From Thalassobius sp034670005 (GTDB taxonomy: Bacteria > Pseudomonadota > Alphaproteobacteria > Rhodobacterales > Rhodobacteraceae): 64,000 nt of DNA. This document shows, piece by piece, positions 1-8,028 of the stretch; within the stretch, counting starts at the first letter, position 1, and each line of letters starts with the position of its first letter. Below the pieces are notes generated by a model, which did not search any database, was not told the origin of the DNA, and saw only the letters and a list, made by a program, of their open reading frames with translations. The DNA lies in contig NZ_JAXMOH010000002.1 in the NCBI RefSeq assembly GCF_034670005.1, forward strand, positions 620,001 through 684,000, given 5' to 3'. A program made the translations under genes and the position numbers.

Positions 1-38
1 CGGCGCAGAGCGATCAAGCTGACATCAATGCGATCCAT
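1..38 (-). CDS. 5' end of a MarR-like regulator gene (ectR candidate), truncated by the window edge
   Basis: Reading the minus strand from an ATG at 38-36 gives MDRIDVSLIALRR and runs off the window. An AGGAGG ribosome binding site lies just upstream (about 45-50) at good spacing. Divergent MarR-type regulators (EctR/EctR1) are known next to ectoine operons in many Proteobacteria, and the first residues resemble how I remember roseobacter MarR proteins starting; that identification rests on position and 13 residues only. If correct, the protein would bind the AT-rich intergenic region to its right and control ectABC-ask. It could be another divergently transcribed regulator. Confidence 0.55.
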   Translation of the reverse strand, partial: MDRIDVSLIALR

Positions 39-107
39 TATCCGCCTCCTGCTGTGTGACTCATTAAATATAGGGAAGAATACTTTGAAAAACAATGCGT
101 CTTTCAT

Positions 108-123
108 TTAGCATATCAAAGCA
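108..123 (+). repeat. Direct repeat copy 1 in the ect promoter region
   Basis: The 16-mer TTAGCATATCAAAGCA matches the copy at 219-234 at 14 of 16 positions in the same orientation. It overlaps the proposed -10 element of the ectA promoter, so it is a candidate regulator binding half-site or a remnant of a local duplication. Confidence 0.6.
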
Positions 124-218
124 TTTATATCATTGTTTTATATCAGTAATTTCCAATATGCGGCACAAATTGCCCTAAATTCGCTTCGCCTGTTGAAGTT
201 TTTGATTGCACATGTTAC

Positions 219-234
219 TTAGCCTATCGAAGCA
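219..234 (+). repeat. Direct repeat copy 2 in the ect promoter region
   Basis: The 16-mer TTAGCCTATCGAAGCA differs from the copy at 108-123 at two positions. It ends four bases before the GGAGG ribosome binding site of ectA, so a protein bound here could block transcription or the leader. The start-to-start distance between copies is 111 bp. Confidence 0.6.
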
Positions 235-255
235 ACTTGGAGGCACCAAAGATCC

Positions 256-786
256 ATGCGACATGCACGCGGAATGACAGGCACGGCGTTACCGACCCTG
301 CGCGAACCCGAAGCAAAAGACGGGGCTGATATCTGGGAGCTGGTCCGCAGCTGCCAGCCGCTGGACGAGAACTCGATGTACTGCAACCTGATCCAGTGCG
401 ATCACTTCCGTGAAACTTGCGTGATCGCGGAACTTGACGGTGAAACCGTGGGTTGGGTTTCAGGCTATATCCTGCCCTATGATCCCGACACGTTGTTCAT
501 CTGGCAGGTTGCCGTGGCCGAAAAGGCGCGCGGTATGGGTCTGGGTGCGCTGATGTTGCAAAACATTCTGGCGCGCGATGTCTGCGCTGACGTTGCCCGG
601 GTTCAAACCACGATCACCGGCGACAATGACGCGTCCTGGGCCTTGTTCCGCAAGTTTGCCCGCATCAAGGATGCCGAACTCGATTCGCAGCCCTACTTCA
701 CTCAGGCGCTGCATTTCCGGGATCGTCACAAGACCGAAAACATGGTCACGATCTCGTTGAAGAACCGGATGCGCGCGGCGGCCTGA
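256..786 (+). CDS. ectA: L-2,4-diaminobutyrate N-acetyltransferase
   Basis: EctA transfers an acetyl group from acetyl-CoA to the gamma-amino group of L-2,4-diaminobutyrate, the second dedicated step of ectoine synthesis in the cytoplasm. The 176-residue product is a typical single-domain GNAT enzyme: the acetyl-CoA pyrophosphate loop reads RGMGLG at 92-97, and the substrate region around residues 34-51 (QPLDENSMYCNL) is characteristic of EctA. The ATG at 256 follows GGAGG at 239-243; the N-terminus is somewhat longer than the conserved domain, so the ATG six codons downstream is an alternative. It is the first gene of ectABC-ask, and the order with ectB and ectC makes the identification secure. 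Confidence 0.96.
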   Translation: MRHARGMTGTALPTLREPEAKDGADIWELVRSCQPLDENSMYCNLIQCDHFRETCVIAELDGETVGWVSGYILPYDPDTLFIWQVAVAEKARGMGLGALMLQNILARDVCADVARVQTTITGDNDASWALFRKFARIKDAELDSQPYFTQALHFRDRHKTENMVTISLKNRMRAAA

Positions 787-843
787 GCCATGCTGCGCCC
801 CTCGGTTTTTAACTCACTGATAAACTTACCAAAAGGAAGTCAT

Positions 844-2130
844 ATGCTGACGTCTCCGTCTGATCCGATTGTATTTCAACGCCGTGAATCCGAAGCACGG
901 TCCTATTGCCGCGGTTTCGACGCTGTGTTCGCAAAGGCCGCCGGGTCCGAGCTGATTGATGCTGACGGGAACCGCTATATCGATTTTCTGGCGGGCTGTT
1001 CGTCGCTCAATTACGGCCATAACGACCCCGACATGAAAACGGCGCTGATCGATCACATCGCCGGCGATGGGATCGCCCACGGTCTGGACCTGCACACCGA
1101 TACCAAGGCGCGGTTTCTGGCGGCGCTGGAAACCCATATCCTGGAACCGCGGAACATGGACCACAAGGTGATGTTCACCGGCCCCACCGGCGCCAACGCG
1201 GTCGAGGCCGCGATGAAGCTGGCCCGCAAAGTGACCGGGCGTACCAACGTGATCGCCTTTACCAACGGGTTTCACGGCGTCACCATGGGAGCGCTGGCCG
1301 CGACCGGCAACAAATACCACCGTGGCGGTGCGGGCATGACGCTGAACGGCGTGACCCGGATGCCGTTCGACGGCTATATGGGGGCGGATTTCGACACCAG
1401 CACGCTGCTGGAAAAGATGCTGTCCGATCCGTCTTCGGGGGTCGATGCCCCGGCGGCGATCATTCTGGAAACCGTGCAGGGCGAAGGCGGACTGAATGCC
1501 GCGCGGCCCGAATGGGTCCGCAAGGTGGCCGAGCTGGCGAAAGAGCATGGCGCGTTGCTGATCATCGACGATGTTCAGGCCGGTTGTGGCCGCGCGGGCG
1601 ATTTCTTTTCCTTCGACGCTATGGGGATCACGCCGGATATCATCACGATGGCCAAGTCGATTTCGGGCTTCGGCCTGCCGATGGCGCTGATGCTGGTGCG
1701 GCCCGAGCACGATATCTTTGGCCCGGCGGAACATAACGGCACCTTCCGTGGCAACACCCATGCCTTTGTCACCGCACGGATCGCGATTGAAAAATTCTGG
1801 GCCGATGACAGTTTCCGCGACCAGTTGGCGGAAAAGGAACGGATGATCGTGGCGGCACTGGCGGCGATTGCCGAAATGGTGCCTGGTGCGACGCTGAAGG
1901 GCCGCGGGCTGATGCGCGGGGTCGATGTCGGGTCGGGCGAGCTGGCCAGTGAAATCTGTGGCCGTGCCTACGAGCAGGGTCTGGTGATCGAAACCTCGGG
2001 ACCGAATGATGAGGTGGTCAAGATCCTGGCCCCGATCACGACCCCCGACACGCTGTTGCGCAAAGGGCTGAACCTGCTGCTCAACGCGGTCTATGACAGC
2101 ACGACCAACATGAAACTCGCGGCGGAGTAA
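844..2130 (+). CDS. ectB: L-2,4-diaminobutyrate--2-oxoglutarate transaminase
   Basis: EctB makes L-2,4-diaminobutyrate from L-aspartate-beta-semialdehyde using glutamate as amino donor, the first dedicated step of ectoine synthesis. The 428-residue protein is a class III PLP-dependent aminotransferase: the PLP-contacting IIDDVQ motif lies near 240-245 and the Schiff-base lysine is in TMAKSISGFG (K271). The frame is open back to an ATG at 790, but I chose the ATG at 844 because an AAGGAAG ribosome binding site lies about 5 bases before it and because family members begin near the sequence SDPIVFQRRES. It starts 57 bp after ectA ends and 5 bp separate it from ectC. Confidence 0.96.
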   Translation: MLTSPSDPIVFQRRESEARSYCRGFDAVFAKAAGSELIDADGNRYIDFLAGCSSLNYGHNDPDMKTALIDHIAGDGIAHGLDLHTDTKARFLAALETHILEPRNMDHKVMFTGPTGANAVEAAMKLARKVTGRTNVIAFTNGFHGVTMGALAATGNKYHRGGAGMTLNGVTRMPFDGYMGADFDTSTLLEKMLSDPSSGVDAPAAIILETVQGEGGLNAARPEWVRKVAELAKEHGALLIIDDVQAGCGRAGDFFSFDAMGITPDIITMAKSISGFGLPMALMLVRPEHDIFGPAEHNGTFRGNTHAFVTARIAIEKFWADDSFRDQLAEKERMIVAALAAIAEMVPGATLKGRGLMRGVDVGSGELASEICGRAYEQGLVIETSGPNDEVVKILAPITTPDTLLRKGLNLLLNAVYDSTTNMKLAAE

Positions 2131-2135
2131 CCAAT

Positions 2136-2537
2136 ATGATTGTCAGAGATTTCAACAAGATCATCCAGGATGAGAAAGACCGCGTCGTATCGGATGCGAA
2201 TTGGACCAGCGTGCGGATGCTGCTGGCCCAGGATGGGATGGGGTTTTCCTTCCACATCACCTTTCTCGAAGCCGGATCGGAACACACGTTCGAATACAAG
2301 AACCACTTCGAAAGCGTTTATTGCATGCAGGGCAAAGGGTCGATCACCGATCTGGCGACCGGCGAAACCCACGCGATCGAACCGGGCGTCATGTATGCGC
2401 TGAACGAACATGACCGCCATATCCTGCGCGCCGAGGAGGAATTGGTCATGGCCTGCGTGTTCAACCCGCCGGTCACCGGGACCGAGGTCCACCGTGAAGA
2501 CGGTTCCTACGCCCCGGCGGAGGAATTGGTGGACTGA
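2136..2537 (+). CDS. ectC: L-ectoine synthase
   Basis: EctC closes the ring of N-gamma-acetyl-diaminobutyrate by water elimination to give ectoine. The 133-residue length is standard for this cupin-fold, iron-dependent enzyme. Aligning with the known metal and substrate residues of Paenibacillus EctC (Y52, E57, Y85, H93) with an offset of two gives Y54, E59, Y87 and H95, all present. The core contains the expected pattern EYKNHFESVYCMQG. It sits between ectB and the aspartokinase gene with only a few bases on either side, so it is translated from the same message. Confidence 0.97.
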   Translation: MIVRDFNKIIQDEKDRVVSDANWTSVRMLLAQDGMGFSFHITFLEAGSEHTFEYKNHFESVYCMQGKGSITDLATGETHAIEPGVMYALNEHDRHILRAEEELVMACVFNPPVTGTEVHREDGSYAPAEELVD

Positions 2538-2541
2538 TCCA

Positions 2542-3966
2542 ATGGCACACACTGTTGAAAAAATCGGTGGCACGTCCATGTCTCAACTGGACGTGCTGAG
2601 AGACACGTTGTTCATCGCCGACCGCAAGGACAATTCGCTATACGGTCGCATTTTCGTGGTATCGGCCTTTGCCGGGATCACCAACCTGTTGCTGGAACAC
2701 AAGAAAACCGGCGAGGCGGGGGTCTATGCCCTGTTTGCCAATGCCGATTCCGATCATGGCTGGCACGAGGCTCTGGACCGGGTCGCGGTGGCGATGACCA
2801 AGGCGCATGATGCCGTTCTGGATCACGACGCCGACCGCGAACGGGCCAGCGCATTCGTGCAGGAACGGATCGAGGGCGCACGCAACTGTCTGATCGACCT
2901 GCAACGGCTGTGTTCCTACGGTCACTTCAGGCTGGCCGAACACATGCTGCAAATCCGCGAACTGCTGTCAGGGCTGGGCGAGGCGCATTCGGCGCTGGTC
3001 ACCACCCTGATGCTGCAACGCCACGGGATCAATGCAAGGCTGGTCGATCTGTCCGGCTGGCGCGACGATGGCGAGGTGACGCTGGAGCAGCGGATCGGCA
3101 ACGCGATGGAGGGGATCGACCCAACCGTCGAAATGCCAATCGTAACCGGCTATGCCCAATGCGCCGAAGGGTTGATGCGGGAATTCGACCGGGGCTATTC
3201 CGAGGTGACATTTTCCTGTCTTGCCGCGCTGACCCATGCGCGTGAAGCGATTATTCACAAGGAATTCCACCTGTCCTCGGCCGATCCGAAGCTGGTCGGG
3301 GCAGACGCGGTGCGCAAGCTGGGCCGGACCAATTACGACGTGGCCGACCAGTTGTCGAATATGGGGATGGAGGCGATCCACCCCAAGGCGGCGAAAACCC
3401 TGCGCCAGGCCGAGGTGCCGCTGCGCGTCACCAACGCCTTCGATCCCGGCGATCCCGGCACGCTGATCGACGATCAGCCGGCCGAGAATCCGGGCGTCGA
3501 AATCATCACCGGACTGGATATCATCGCGCTGGAGCTGTTCGAACAGGACATGGTCGGGGTCAAAGGCTATGACGCCACGATCCTTGACGTGCTGACCCGG
3601 CACGATGTGCGCATCGTGTCGAAAGTGTCGAACGCCAACACGATCACCCATTATCTCGATACGTCGCTGAAAGCGATGCGCCGGGTCGAAAAGGATCTGG
3701 CGGCGCGTTATCCGCAAGCGACGATCACCAGCCGCAAGCTGGCGCTCGCGTCGGTGATCGGGCGCGATCTGAGCGGATTGTCGGTACTGACCCGCGGGTT
3801 GCAGGCGATCGCGAACAAGGGGCTTGAATCGATCGGTGCCAGCCAGGGACCGCGTAATGTCGACACCCAGTTCATCCTTGAACGCGATGACCTGAAACCG
3901 GTCATCAAGGCGCTGCATGACGAGTTCATCACCAATGCCGCGCAAACCCTGCGCAAGGCCGCCTGA
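2542..3966 (+). CDS. ask: Ectoine-associated aspartate kinase (Ask_Ect)
   Basis: Phosphorylates L-aspartate to aspartyl phosphate, the entry to aspartate semialdehyde and hence to EctB. The product of 474 residues starts at the ATG at 2542, four bases after the ectC stop; the frame is open much further upstream within ectC, but that part overlaps ectC out of frame and lacks family sequence. The kinase motif KIGGTSM occurs at residues 6-12 and the C-terminal ACT-like regulatory region includes KVSNANTITHYL. Ask_Ect forms a separate aspartokinase branch found in ect clusters, thought to be less sensitive to amino-acid feedback so that salt-induced ectoine production is not limited. It closes the operon; no ectD follows. 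Confidence 0.93.
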   Translation: MAHTVEKIGGTSMSQLDVLRDTLFIADRKDNSLYGRIFVVSAFAGITNLLLEHKKTGEAGVYALFANADSDHGWHEALDRVAVAMTKAHDAVLDHDADRERASAFVQERIEGARNCLIDLQRLCSYGHFRLAEHMLQIRELLSGLGEAHSALVTTLMLQRHGINARLVDLSGWRDDGEVTLEQRIGNAMEGIDPTVEMPIVTGYAQCAEGLMREFDRGYSEVTFSCLAALTHAREAIIHKEFHLSSADPKLVGADAVRKLGRTNYDVADQLSNMGMEAIHPKAAKTLRQAEVPLRVTNAFDPGDPGTLIDDQPAENPGVEIITGLDIIALELFEQDMVGVKGYDATILDVLTRHDVRIVSKVSNANTITHYLDTSLKAMRRVEKDLAARYPQATITSRKLALASVIGRDLSGLSVLTRGLQAIANKGLESIGASQGPRNVDTQFILERDDLKPVIKALHDEFITNAAQTLRKAA

Positions 3967-4154
3967 CGAAGTGCGGTTCCGGGGCGCGGGCGGAGGCAAC
4001 AGCGGACATTCCGCACGCCCCGCCCCACCCTACCCAGATCGGAAAATCTGAGACCGGGCGCGGCGCCCCGTATTTGCCGCCTTGTGCGTTGGCACGAGGA
4101 TTGCTAAGGACTTGGGAAACCCGATGGTTTTGATCGGAAACCCAGGAAACGCCC

Positions 4155-5264
4155 TTGTCCGCCATTCCCCCCCGTCTTGAAATCCGCAATCTGGTCCGTC
4201 GCTTCGACGGTCAGCCGGTGGTCGACGACGTATCGCTGAAGGTCAATCCGGGGCAAGTGACCTGTCTTTTGGGGCCATCTGGCTGCGGCAAGTCCACCAC
4301 GTTGCGGATGATCGCAGGGGTGGAAATGCAGGACGAAGGCGAAATCTATGTCGATGGCAACCTGATTTGTGACACGGTGTTCCGCATTCCGCCGGAACGC
4401 CGCCATATCGGGTTGATGTTTCAGGATTTTGCGCTGTTCCCGCATCTGACCGTGGGCGACAACGTGGCCTTTGGCCTGTCCGGGTCGAAGGATCAGAAAC
4501 GCGCCCGGGTCGAGGAATTGCTCGACAAGGTCGGTCTGACACGGTTCATCGACGGCTATCCTTACCTGTTGTCGGGCGGCGAACAGCAGCGCGTGGCGCT
4601 GGTGCGGGCGCTGGCGCCCCGGCCGAAAATCATGCTGATGGACGAACCGTTTTCCGGTCTCGACAACCGGTTGCGCGACGATATCCGTGACCAGACGCTG
4701 GAAATCCTGAAACAGGAAGATGCGGCGGTTCTGCTGGTCACGCATGAACCCGAAGAAGCGATGCGCATGGCTGACGAAATCGCACTGATGCGCAATGGCC
4801 GGATCGTGCAACAAGGTGCGCCGTATAATATCTACAACGCCCCAAGAGACAAACAAGCGGTCGCCTTTTTCAGCGATATCAACGTGATCCGTGGCAAGGT
4901 CAAAGGCGCGTTGACGGAAACCCCGTTCGGTCAGTTCCTTGCTCCGGGGGTGCCGGACGGCAATGAGGTGGAAATCGTCATCCGGCCGCAGCACCTGAAA
5001 ATCGAATTTGACCGTGGCGGCAAGGGCCCGTTGCCGACGCCGCAACATGGATCGGCGGCGCGGGGTGAAGTGGTGCGGGCGCGGTTCATGGGATCGGAAA
5101 GCCTGATCGAGATTCGGATGGATTACGACGGGTCGATCCTGAAGGCGACGGTGCCCAGCGTGTTCCTGCCCAACCCGGGCCGGGTGTTATGGCTGATGTT
5201 CCGGCGCGACCGCTGTTTCGTGTTTCCCGCCAGCCAGCTGCCAAAAGGCAATTTTTCTGCGTAG
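4155..5264 (+). CDS. FbpC/PotA-type ABC transporter ATP-binding protein, TTG start
   Basis: ATP-hydrolysing subunit of a binding-protein-dependent importer, most like iron(III) FbpC, with sulfate, putrescine or similar substrates also possible. In the 369 residues: Walker A GPSGCGKST at 40-48, Q-loop at 90, signature LSGGEQQR at 139-146, Walker B IMLMDEP at 159-165, and a C-terminal TOBE-like domain from about residue 245. The start codon is TTG at 4155, preceded by AGGAAA at 4143-4148. No permease or binding-protein gene is adjacent: upstream is ask (188 bp away) and downstream is tatA, so its partners must be encoded elsewhere. Substrate is unproven. Confidence 0.82.
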   Translation: MSAIPPRLEIRNLVRRFDGQPVVDDVSLKVNPGQVTCLLGPSGCGKSTTLRMIAGVEMQDEGEIYVDGNLICDTVFRIPPERRHIGLMFQDFALFPHLTVGDNVAFGLSGSKDQKRARVEELLDKVGLTRFIDGYPYLLSGGEQQRVALVRALAPRPKIMLMDEPFSGLDNRLRDDIRDQTLEILKQEDAAVLLVTHEPEEAMRMADEIALMRNGRIVQQGAPYNIYNAPRDKQAVAFFSDINVIRGKVKGALTETPFGQFLAPGVPDGNEVEIVIRPQHLKIEFDRGGKGPLPTPQHGSAARGEVVRARFMGSESLIEIRMDYDGSILKATVPSVFLPNPGRVLWLMFRRDRCFVFPASQLPKGNFSA

Positions 5265-5418
5265 TTTTTGGTAGTCGAGCCCCGTTCAAACCGTTGACGG
5301 GCAAAAAACCGCCCCCGTGCGGCGCTTTGGTTCTTCCAACCGGCCCCTTTCATCATTAGATACGGAAGATGATTTACACGGGCTTTGCGAACAGGGTCCG
5401 ATCTAGGGAGATACACTC

Positions 5419-5634
5419 ATGTTGAACAATATCGGCCTTCCCGGCCTTCTGCTGATCGCCGTCGTCGTTCTGGTTCTTTTCGGTCGTGGCAAGATCAGCT
5501 CTTTGATGGGCGAAGTGGGCAAGGGCATCACCTCGTTCAAGAGGGGCGTCAACGAGGGCAGCAAGGAAATAGAAGAGCAGGCCGCCGATGAGGCCAAGGA
5601 CGTGACCCCGGAAAGCGAAACGGACAAGGTCTGA
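5419..5634 (+). CDS. tatA: Twin-arginine translocase subunit TatA
   Basis: TatA polymerises around the TatBC receptor to form the passage for folded proteins with twin-arginine signal peptides. The 71-residue protein has the family plan: an N-terminal membrane helix (about residues 5-20), the hinge LFGRGKI, an amphipathic helix (roughly 25-42) and an acidic tail. An AGGGAGA ribosome binding site lies upstream of the ATG. tatB follows after 4 bp and tatC overlaps tatB, so the three are co-transcribed. Substrates in roseobacters include cofactor-containing periplasmic enzymes. The gene starts 154 bp after the ABC ATPase gene, leaving room for its own promoter. Confidence 0.95.
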   Translation: MLNNIGLPGLLLIAVVVLVLFGRGKISSLMGEVGKGITSFKRGVNEGSKEIEEQAADEAKDVTPESETDKV

Positions 5635-5638
5635 GCCG

Positions 5639-6088
5639 ATGTTCGATCTTGGTGGGAGCGAGCTGCTGGTGATCGGCGTCGTGGCGCTGATCGTGGTGGG
5701 TCCGAAGGATCTGCCCGGGCTGTTCCGCACGGTCGGCAACTTTGTCGGCAAGGCTAAGGGCATGGCGCGCGAATTCAGCCGTGCGATGGATCAGGCGGCG
5801 GACGAAGCGGGCGTCAAGGATGTCACGGCGGGCCTGAAAGCCGCGGCGAATCCCACGCAGTTCGGTCTCGACAAGGTCAAGGATGCCGCAGGCGATCTGA
5901 CCGACTGGAGCGCCGGCGACAAACCGCTGGACGATGACCGGGCCGACGCCGCCAGGAAAATTCAGGACGCTACCGCCAAGAAGGCGCAGGCGCGGCTTGA
6001 TGCCGAAGCGGCGGCGAAAGACCCCGCGCCCGCCGACACGCCCGATGCCCCTGCGGCAGAACAGCCCCCCGCCGAGGACAAGGCATGA
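5639..6088 (+). CDS. tatB: Sec-independent translocase subunit TatB
   Basis: TatB works with TatC in recognising twin-arginine signal peptides at the inner membrane. The 149-residue protein begins MFDLGGSELLVIGVVALIVVGPKDLPGL, given here as two parts: a membrane anchor (MFDLGGSELLVIG, VVALIVV) and the TatB-specific hinge GPKDLP. A long charged, Ala-rich C-terminal region (about residues 75-149) is typical of alphaproteobacterial TatB. Its last codons overlap the tatC start in an ATGA arrangement at 6085-6088, indicating translational coupling. Confidence 0.95.
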   Translation: MFDLGGSELLVIGVVALIVVGPKDLPGLFRTVGNFVGKAKGMAREFSRAMDQAADEAGVKDVTAGLKAAANPTQFGLDKVKDAAGDLTDWSAGDKPLDDDRADAARKIQDATAKKAQARLDAEAAAKDPAPADTPDAPAAEQPPAEDKA

Positions 6089-7008
6089 CCAACACCGACG
6101 ATTTGGAAGACAGCAGCGCGCCCCTGATCGAACATCTGGCCGAGCTGCGCACCCGGCTGATCCGCGCGATGATCGCGTTTGTCATCGGTATGGTGATCTG
6201 TTTTTCCTTCGGCGGTGCGATCCTTGATTTCCTGCTGATCCCGATCGAAAAAACCATGCGCGATCTGGGCAATCCCAATCCGGTGATGCAATACACCGCG
6301 CCGCAGGAATATTTCTTTACCCTGATCCGCATTTCGATGGTGGGCGGTCTGGCGCTGTCTTTTCCGGTCATTGCCCACCAGTTGTGGCGCTTTGTGGCTC
6401 CGGGGCTGTACAGGAACGAAAAAAGCGCGTTCCTGCCGTTCCTGATCGCCTCGCCCGCGTTGTTCCTTCTGGGGGCGGCGTTTGCCCATTTCGTGGTGAT
6501 CCCGCTGGCGATGGCCTTTTTCCTGGGTTTTTCCGATTTTCCCTCTTTCGTTTCGGCGCTGCTGAGCGGTGAAGAGGCGACGCAAAGCGCCGATCACGGC
6601 ATCGACATCGTGTTCAACGGCAAGGTCAATGAAACGCTCGACATCACGCTGAAGATGATCGTGGCCTTTGGCCTGTGTTTCCAATTGCCGGTACTGCTGA
6701 CCCTGATGGGCAAGGCCGGACTGGCGACCGCTGCCGGGCTGCGCAATACCCGCAAATACGCCGTTGTCGGCATTCTGGTCGTGGCCGCTCTGGTCACGCC
6801 GCCGGATGTGACCACGCAGATCATCCTGTTCACCGTGGTTTACGGGCTTTACGAGATTTCGATTTTCCTGGTCGCCCGGGTGGAAACCAAACGCGAAGAG
6901 ACGCTGCGCGCAGAGGGCTATTACGACGACGAGGATGAGGCCGAGGAAGACGATCCGCTGATGGCCGAATTCGACGAAGACGAGGATAGCGACGAGGGCA
7001 AGGCGTGA
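6085..7008 (+). CDS. tatC: Sec-independent translocase subunit TatC
   Basis: TatC is the polytopic subunit that binds the twin-arginine signal. The 307 residues show the conserved cytoplasmic start PLIEHLAELRTRL at about 12-24, the first periplasmic-loop pattern around PQEYFF and several hydrophobic helices. The insert around residues 150-185 and the very acidic C-terminal tail (about 275-307, rich in D and E) make it longer than the 258-residue E. coli protein; similar lengths are usual in Rhodobacteraceae. It overlaps tatB by 4 bp and the next gene by 4 bp. Confidence 0.95.
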   Translation: MTNTDDLEDSSAPLIEHLAELRTRLIRAMIAFVIGMVICFSFGGAILDFLLIPIEKTMRDLGNPNPVMQYTAPQEYFFTLIRISMVGGLALSFPVIAHQLWRFVAPGLYRNEKSAFLPFLIASPALFLLGAAFAHFVVIPLAMAFFLGFSDFPSFVSALLSGEEATQSADHGIDIVFNGKVNETLDITLKMIVAFGLCFQLPVLLTLMGKAGLATAAGLRNTRKYAVVGILVVAALVTPPDVTTQIILFTVVYGLYEISIFLVARVETKREETLRAEGYYDDEDEAEEDDPLMAEFDEDEDSDEGKA

Positions 7009-7841
7009 AAAAACGGCTGAAGCGGATTGCCGAGGCGCTGGAGCGGATCGCCCCTGCCCCACTGGCCGCCCCCGATTTCGATGGTGCCGACGCCTTTGTC
7101 TGGCATGTCGATCCGGACCGTTTGGAACCGGTGGACAAGGTCAACCGAATCGCACTGGACCTGCTGATCGGGGTTGACCGGACCCGCGACACGTTGCTGG
7201 CCAACACGCTGCAATTCGCCCAGGGGCTGCCGGCCAATAACGCGCTGCTCTGGGGGTCGCGCGGGATGGGCAAATCGTCAATCGTCAAGGCGATCCATGC
7301 CGAGATTCTGAACCAGGGCCATGCCGTCAAGATTGTCGAGCTGCAACGCGAAGACCTGCCATCGGTGTCGCGGCTGATGAACCTGCTGCGCGGCAGCGGA
7401 CACCGGTTTTTGCTGTTTTGCGACGATCTGAGTTTCAGCCATGACGACCAGCATTACAAATCGCTGAAGGCGGTTCTGGATGGCGGCATCGAAGGACGGC
7501 CCGACAACGTGGTGTTCTATGCCACCTCGAACCGCCGTCACCTGATGCCGCGCGACATGATCGAAAATGAACGATCCAGCGCGATCAACCCGTCCGAGGC
7601 GGTCGAGGAAAAGGTATCCCTCAGCGACCGCTTCGGGCTGTGGCTGGGCTTCCATCCCTGCAGCCAGGACGAATACCTGGAAATGATCCGCGGCTATTGC
7701 GACGCCTACGGCGTGGCGGTGGACGAGGACACGCTGCGCGCCGAGGCCATCGAATGGCAGGCCACGCGCGGGGCCCGGTCGGGCCGGGTGGCGTGGCAGT
7801 ATTTCACCGATCTGGCCGGGCGCAAGGGCGTGCGGATCTGA
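7005..7841 (+). CDS. DUF815 family AAA-type ATPase
   Basis: Predicted cytosolic P-loop ATPase of unknown role. Residues 84-92 (GSRGMGKSS) form the Walker A motif and 135-144 (FLLFCDDLSF) the Walker B; the sequence around RPDNVVFYATSNRRHLMPRDM fits a sensor-1 strand of an AAA fold and is typical of DUF815. It starts with GTG at 7005 overlapping the tatC stop as GTGA, so it is translationally coupled to tatC. Co-location of DUF815 with tatABC is common in Rhodobacteraceae, but no Tat function is established. A strong terminator follows 52 bp after the stop codon. Confidence 0.85.
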   Translation: MKKRLKRIAEALERIAPAPLAAPDFDGADAFVWHVDPDRLEPVDKVNRIALDLLIGVDRTRDTLLANTLQFAQGLPANNALLWGSRGMGKSSIVKAIHAEILNQGHAVKIVELQREDLPSVSRLMNLLRGSGHRFLLFCDDLSFSHDDQHYKSLKAVLDGGIEGRPDNVVFYATSNRRHLMPRDMIENERSSAINPSEAVEEKVSLSDRFGLWLGFHPCSQDEYLEMIRGYCDAYGVAVDEDTLRAEAIEWQATRGARSGRVAWQYFTDLAGRKGVRI

Positions 7842-7893
7842 ACCGGACGGGCGAAGCAACGCCTAGGCCGGCGCTTCGACCCCAAAGAACGCA

Positions 7894-7923
7894 AAAGCCC
7901 CCTTCCGAAAGGAAGGGGGCTTT
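7894..7923. terminator. Intrinsic terminator after tatABC-DUF815
   Basis: A perfect 13-bp stem (7894-7906 with 7911-7923) closes on a GAAA tetraloop and is followed by GTTTT on the plus strand. It ends the tat operon. On the other strand the stem is also flanked by a T-rich side, so it may act in both directions. Confidence 0.93.
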
Positions 7924-8028
7924 GTTTTACCGCTGTCCGGGCACCCTAGGCGAAGACAGCGACAACTGCAGTAAGGATGGATGTCCAGTAATACAAAATC
8001 CCGAAACACTATCGGACTAGCTCATAGG

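Larger units (their letters stand above)
39..255. promoter_or_regulatory. Divergent promoter region of the ectoine operon
   Basis: This 217-bp gap is strikingly AT-rich compared with the rest of the window and separates the divergent regulator start (38) from ectA (256). A possible sigma-70-like promoter for ectA is TTGAAA at 85-90 and TAGCAT at 109-114 with an 18-bp spacer. The ectA ribosome binding site GGAGG is at 239-243. Two 16-bp near-identical direct repeats (108-123 and 219-234) lie inside; the first overlaps the proposed -10 and the second sits just before the ribosome binding site. The promoter assignment is inference from weak consensus matches. Confidence 0.5.

Noticed and set aside
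3967..4154. Terminator or small gene between ask and the ABC ATPase
   Set aside because: There are short GC-rich inverted repeats near 4040-4070 but no stem with a T-tract and no small frame with a ribosome binding site.
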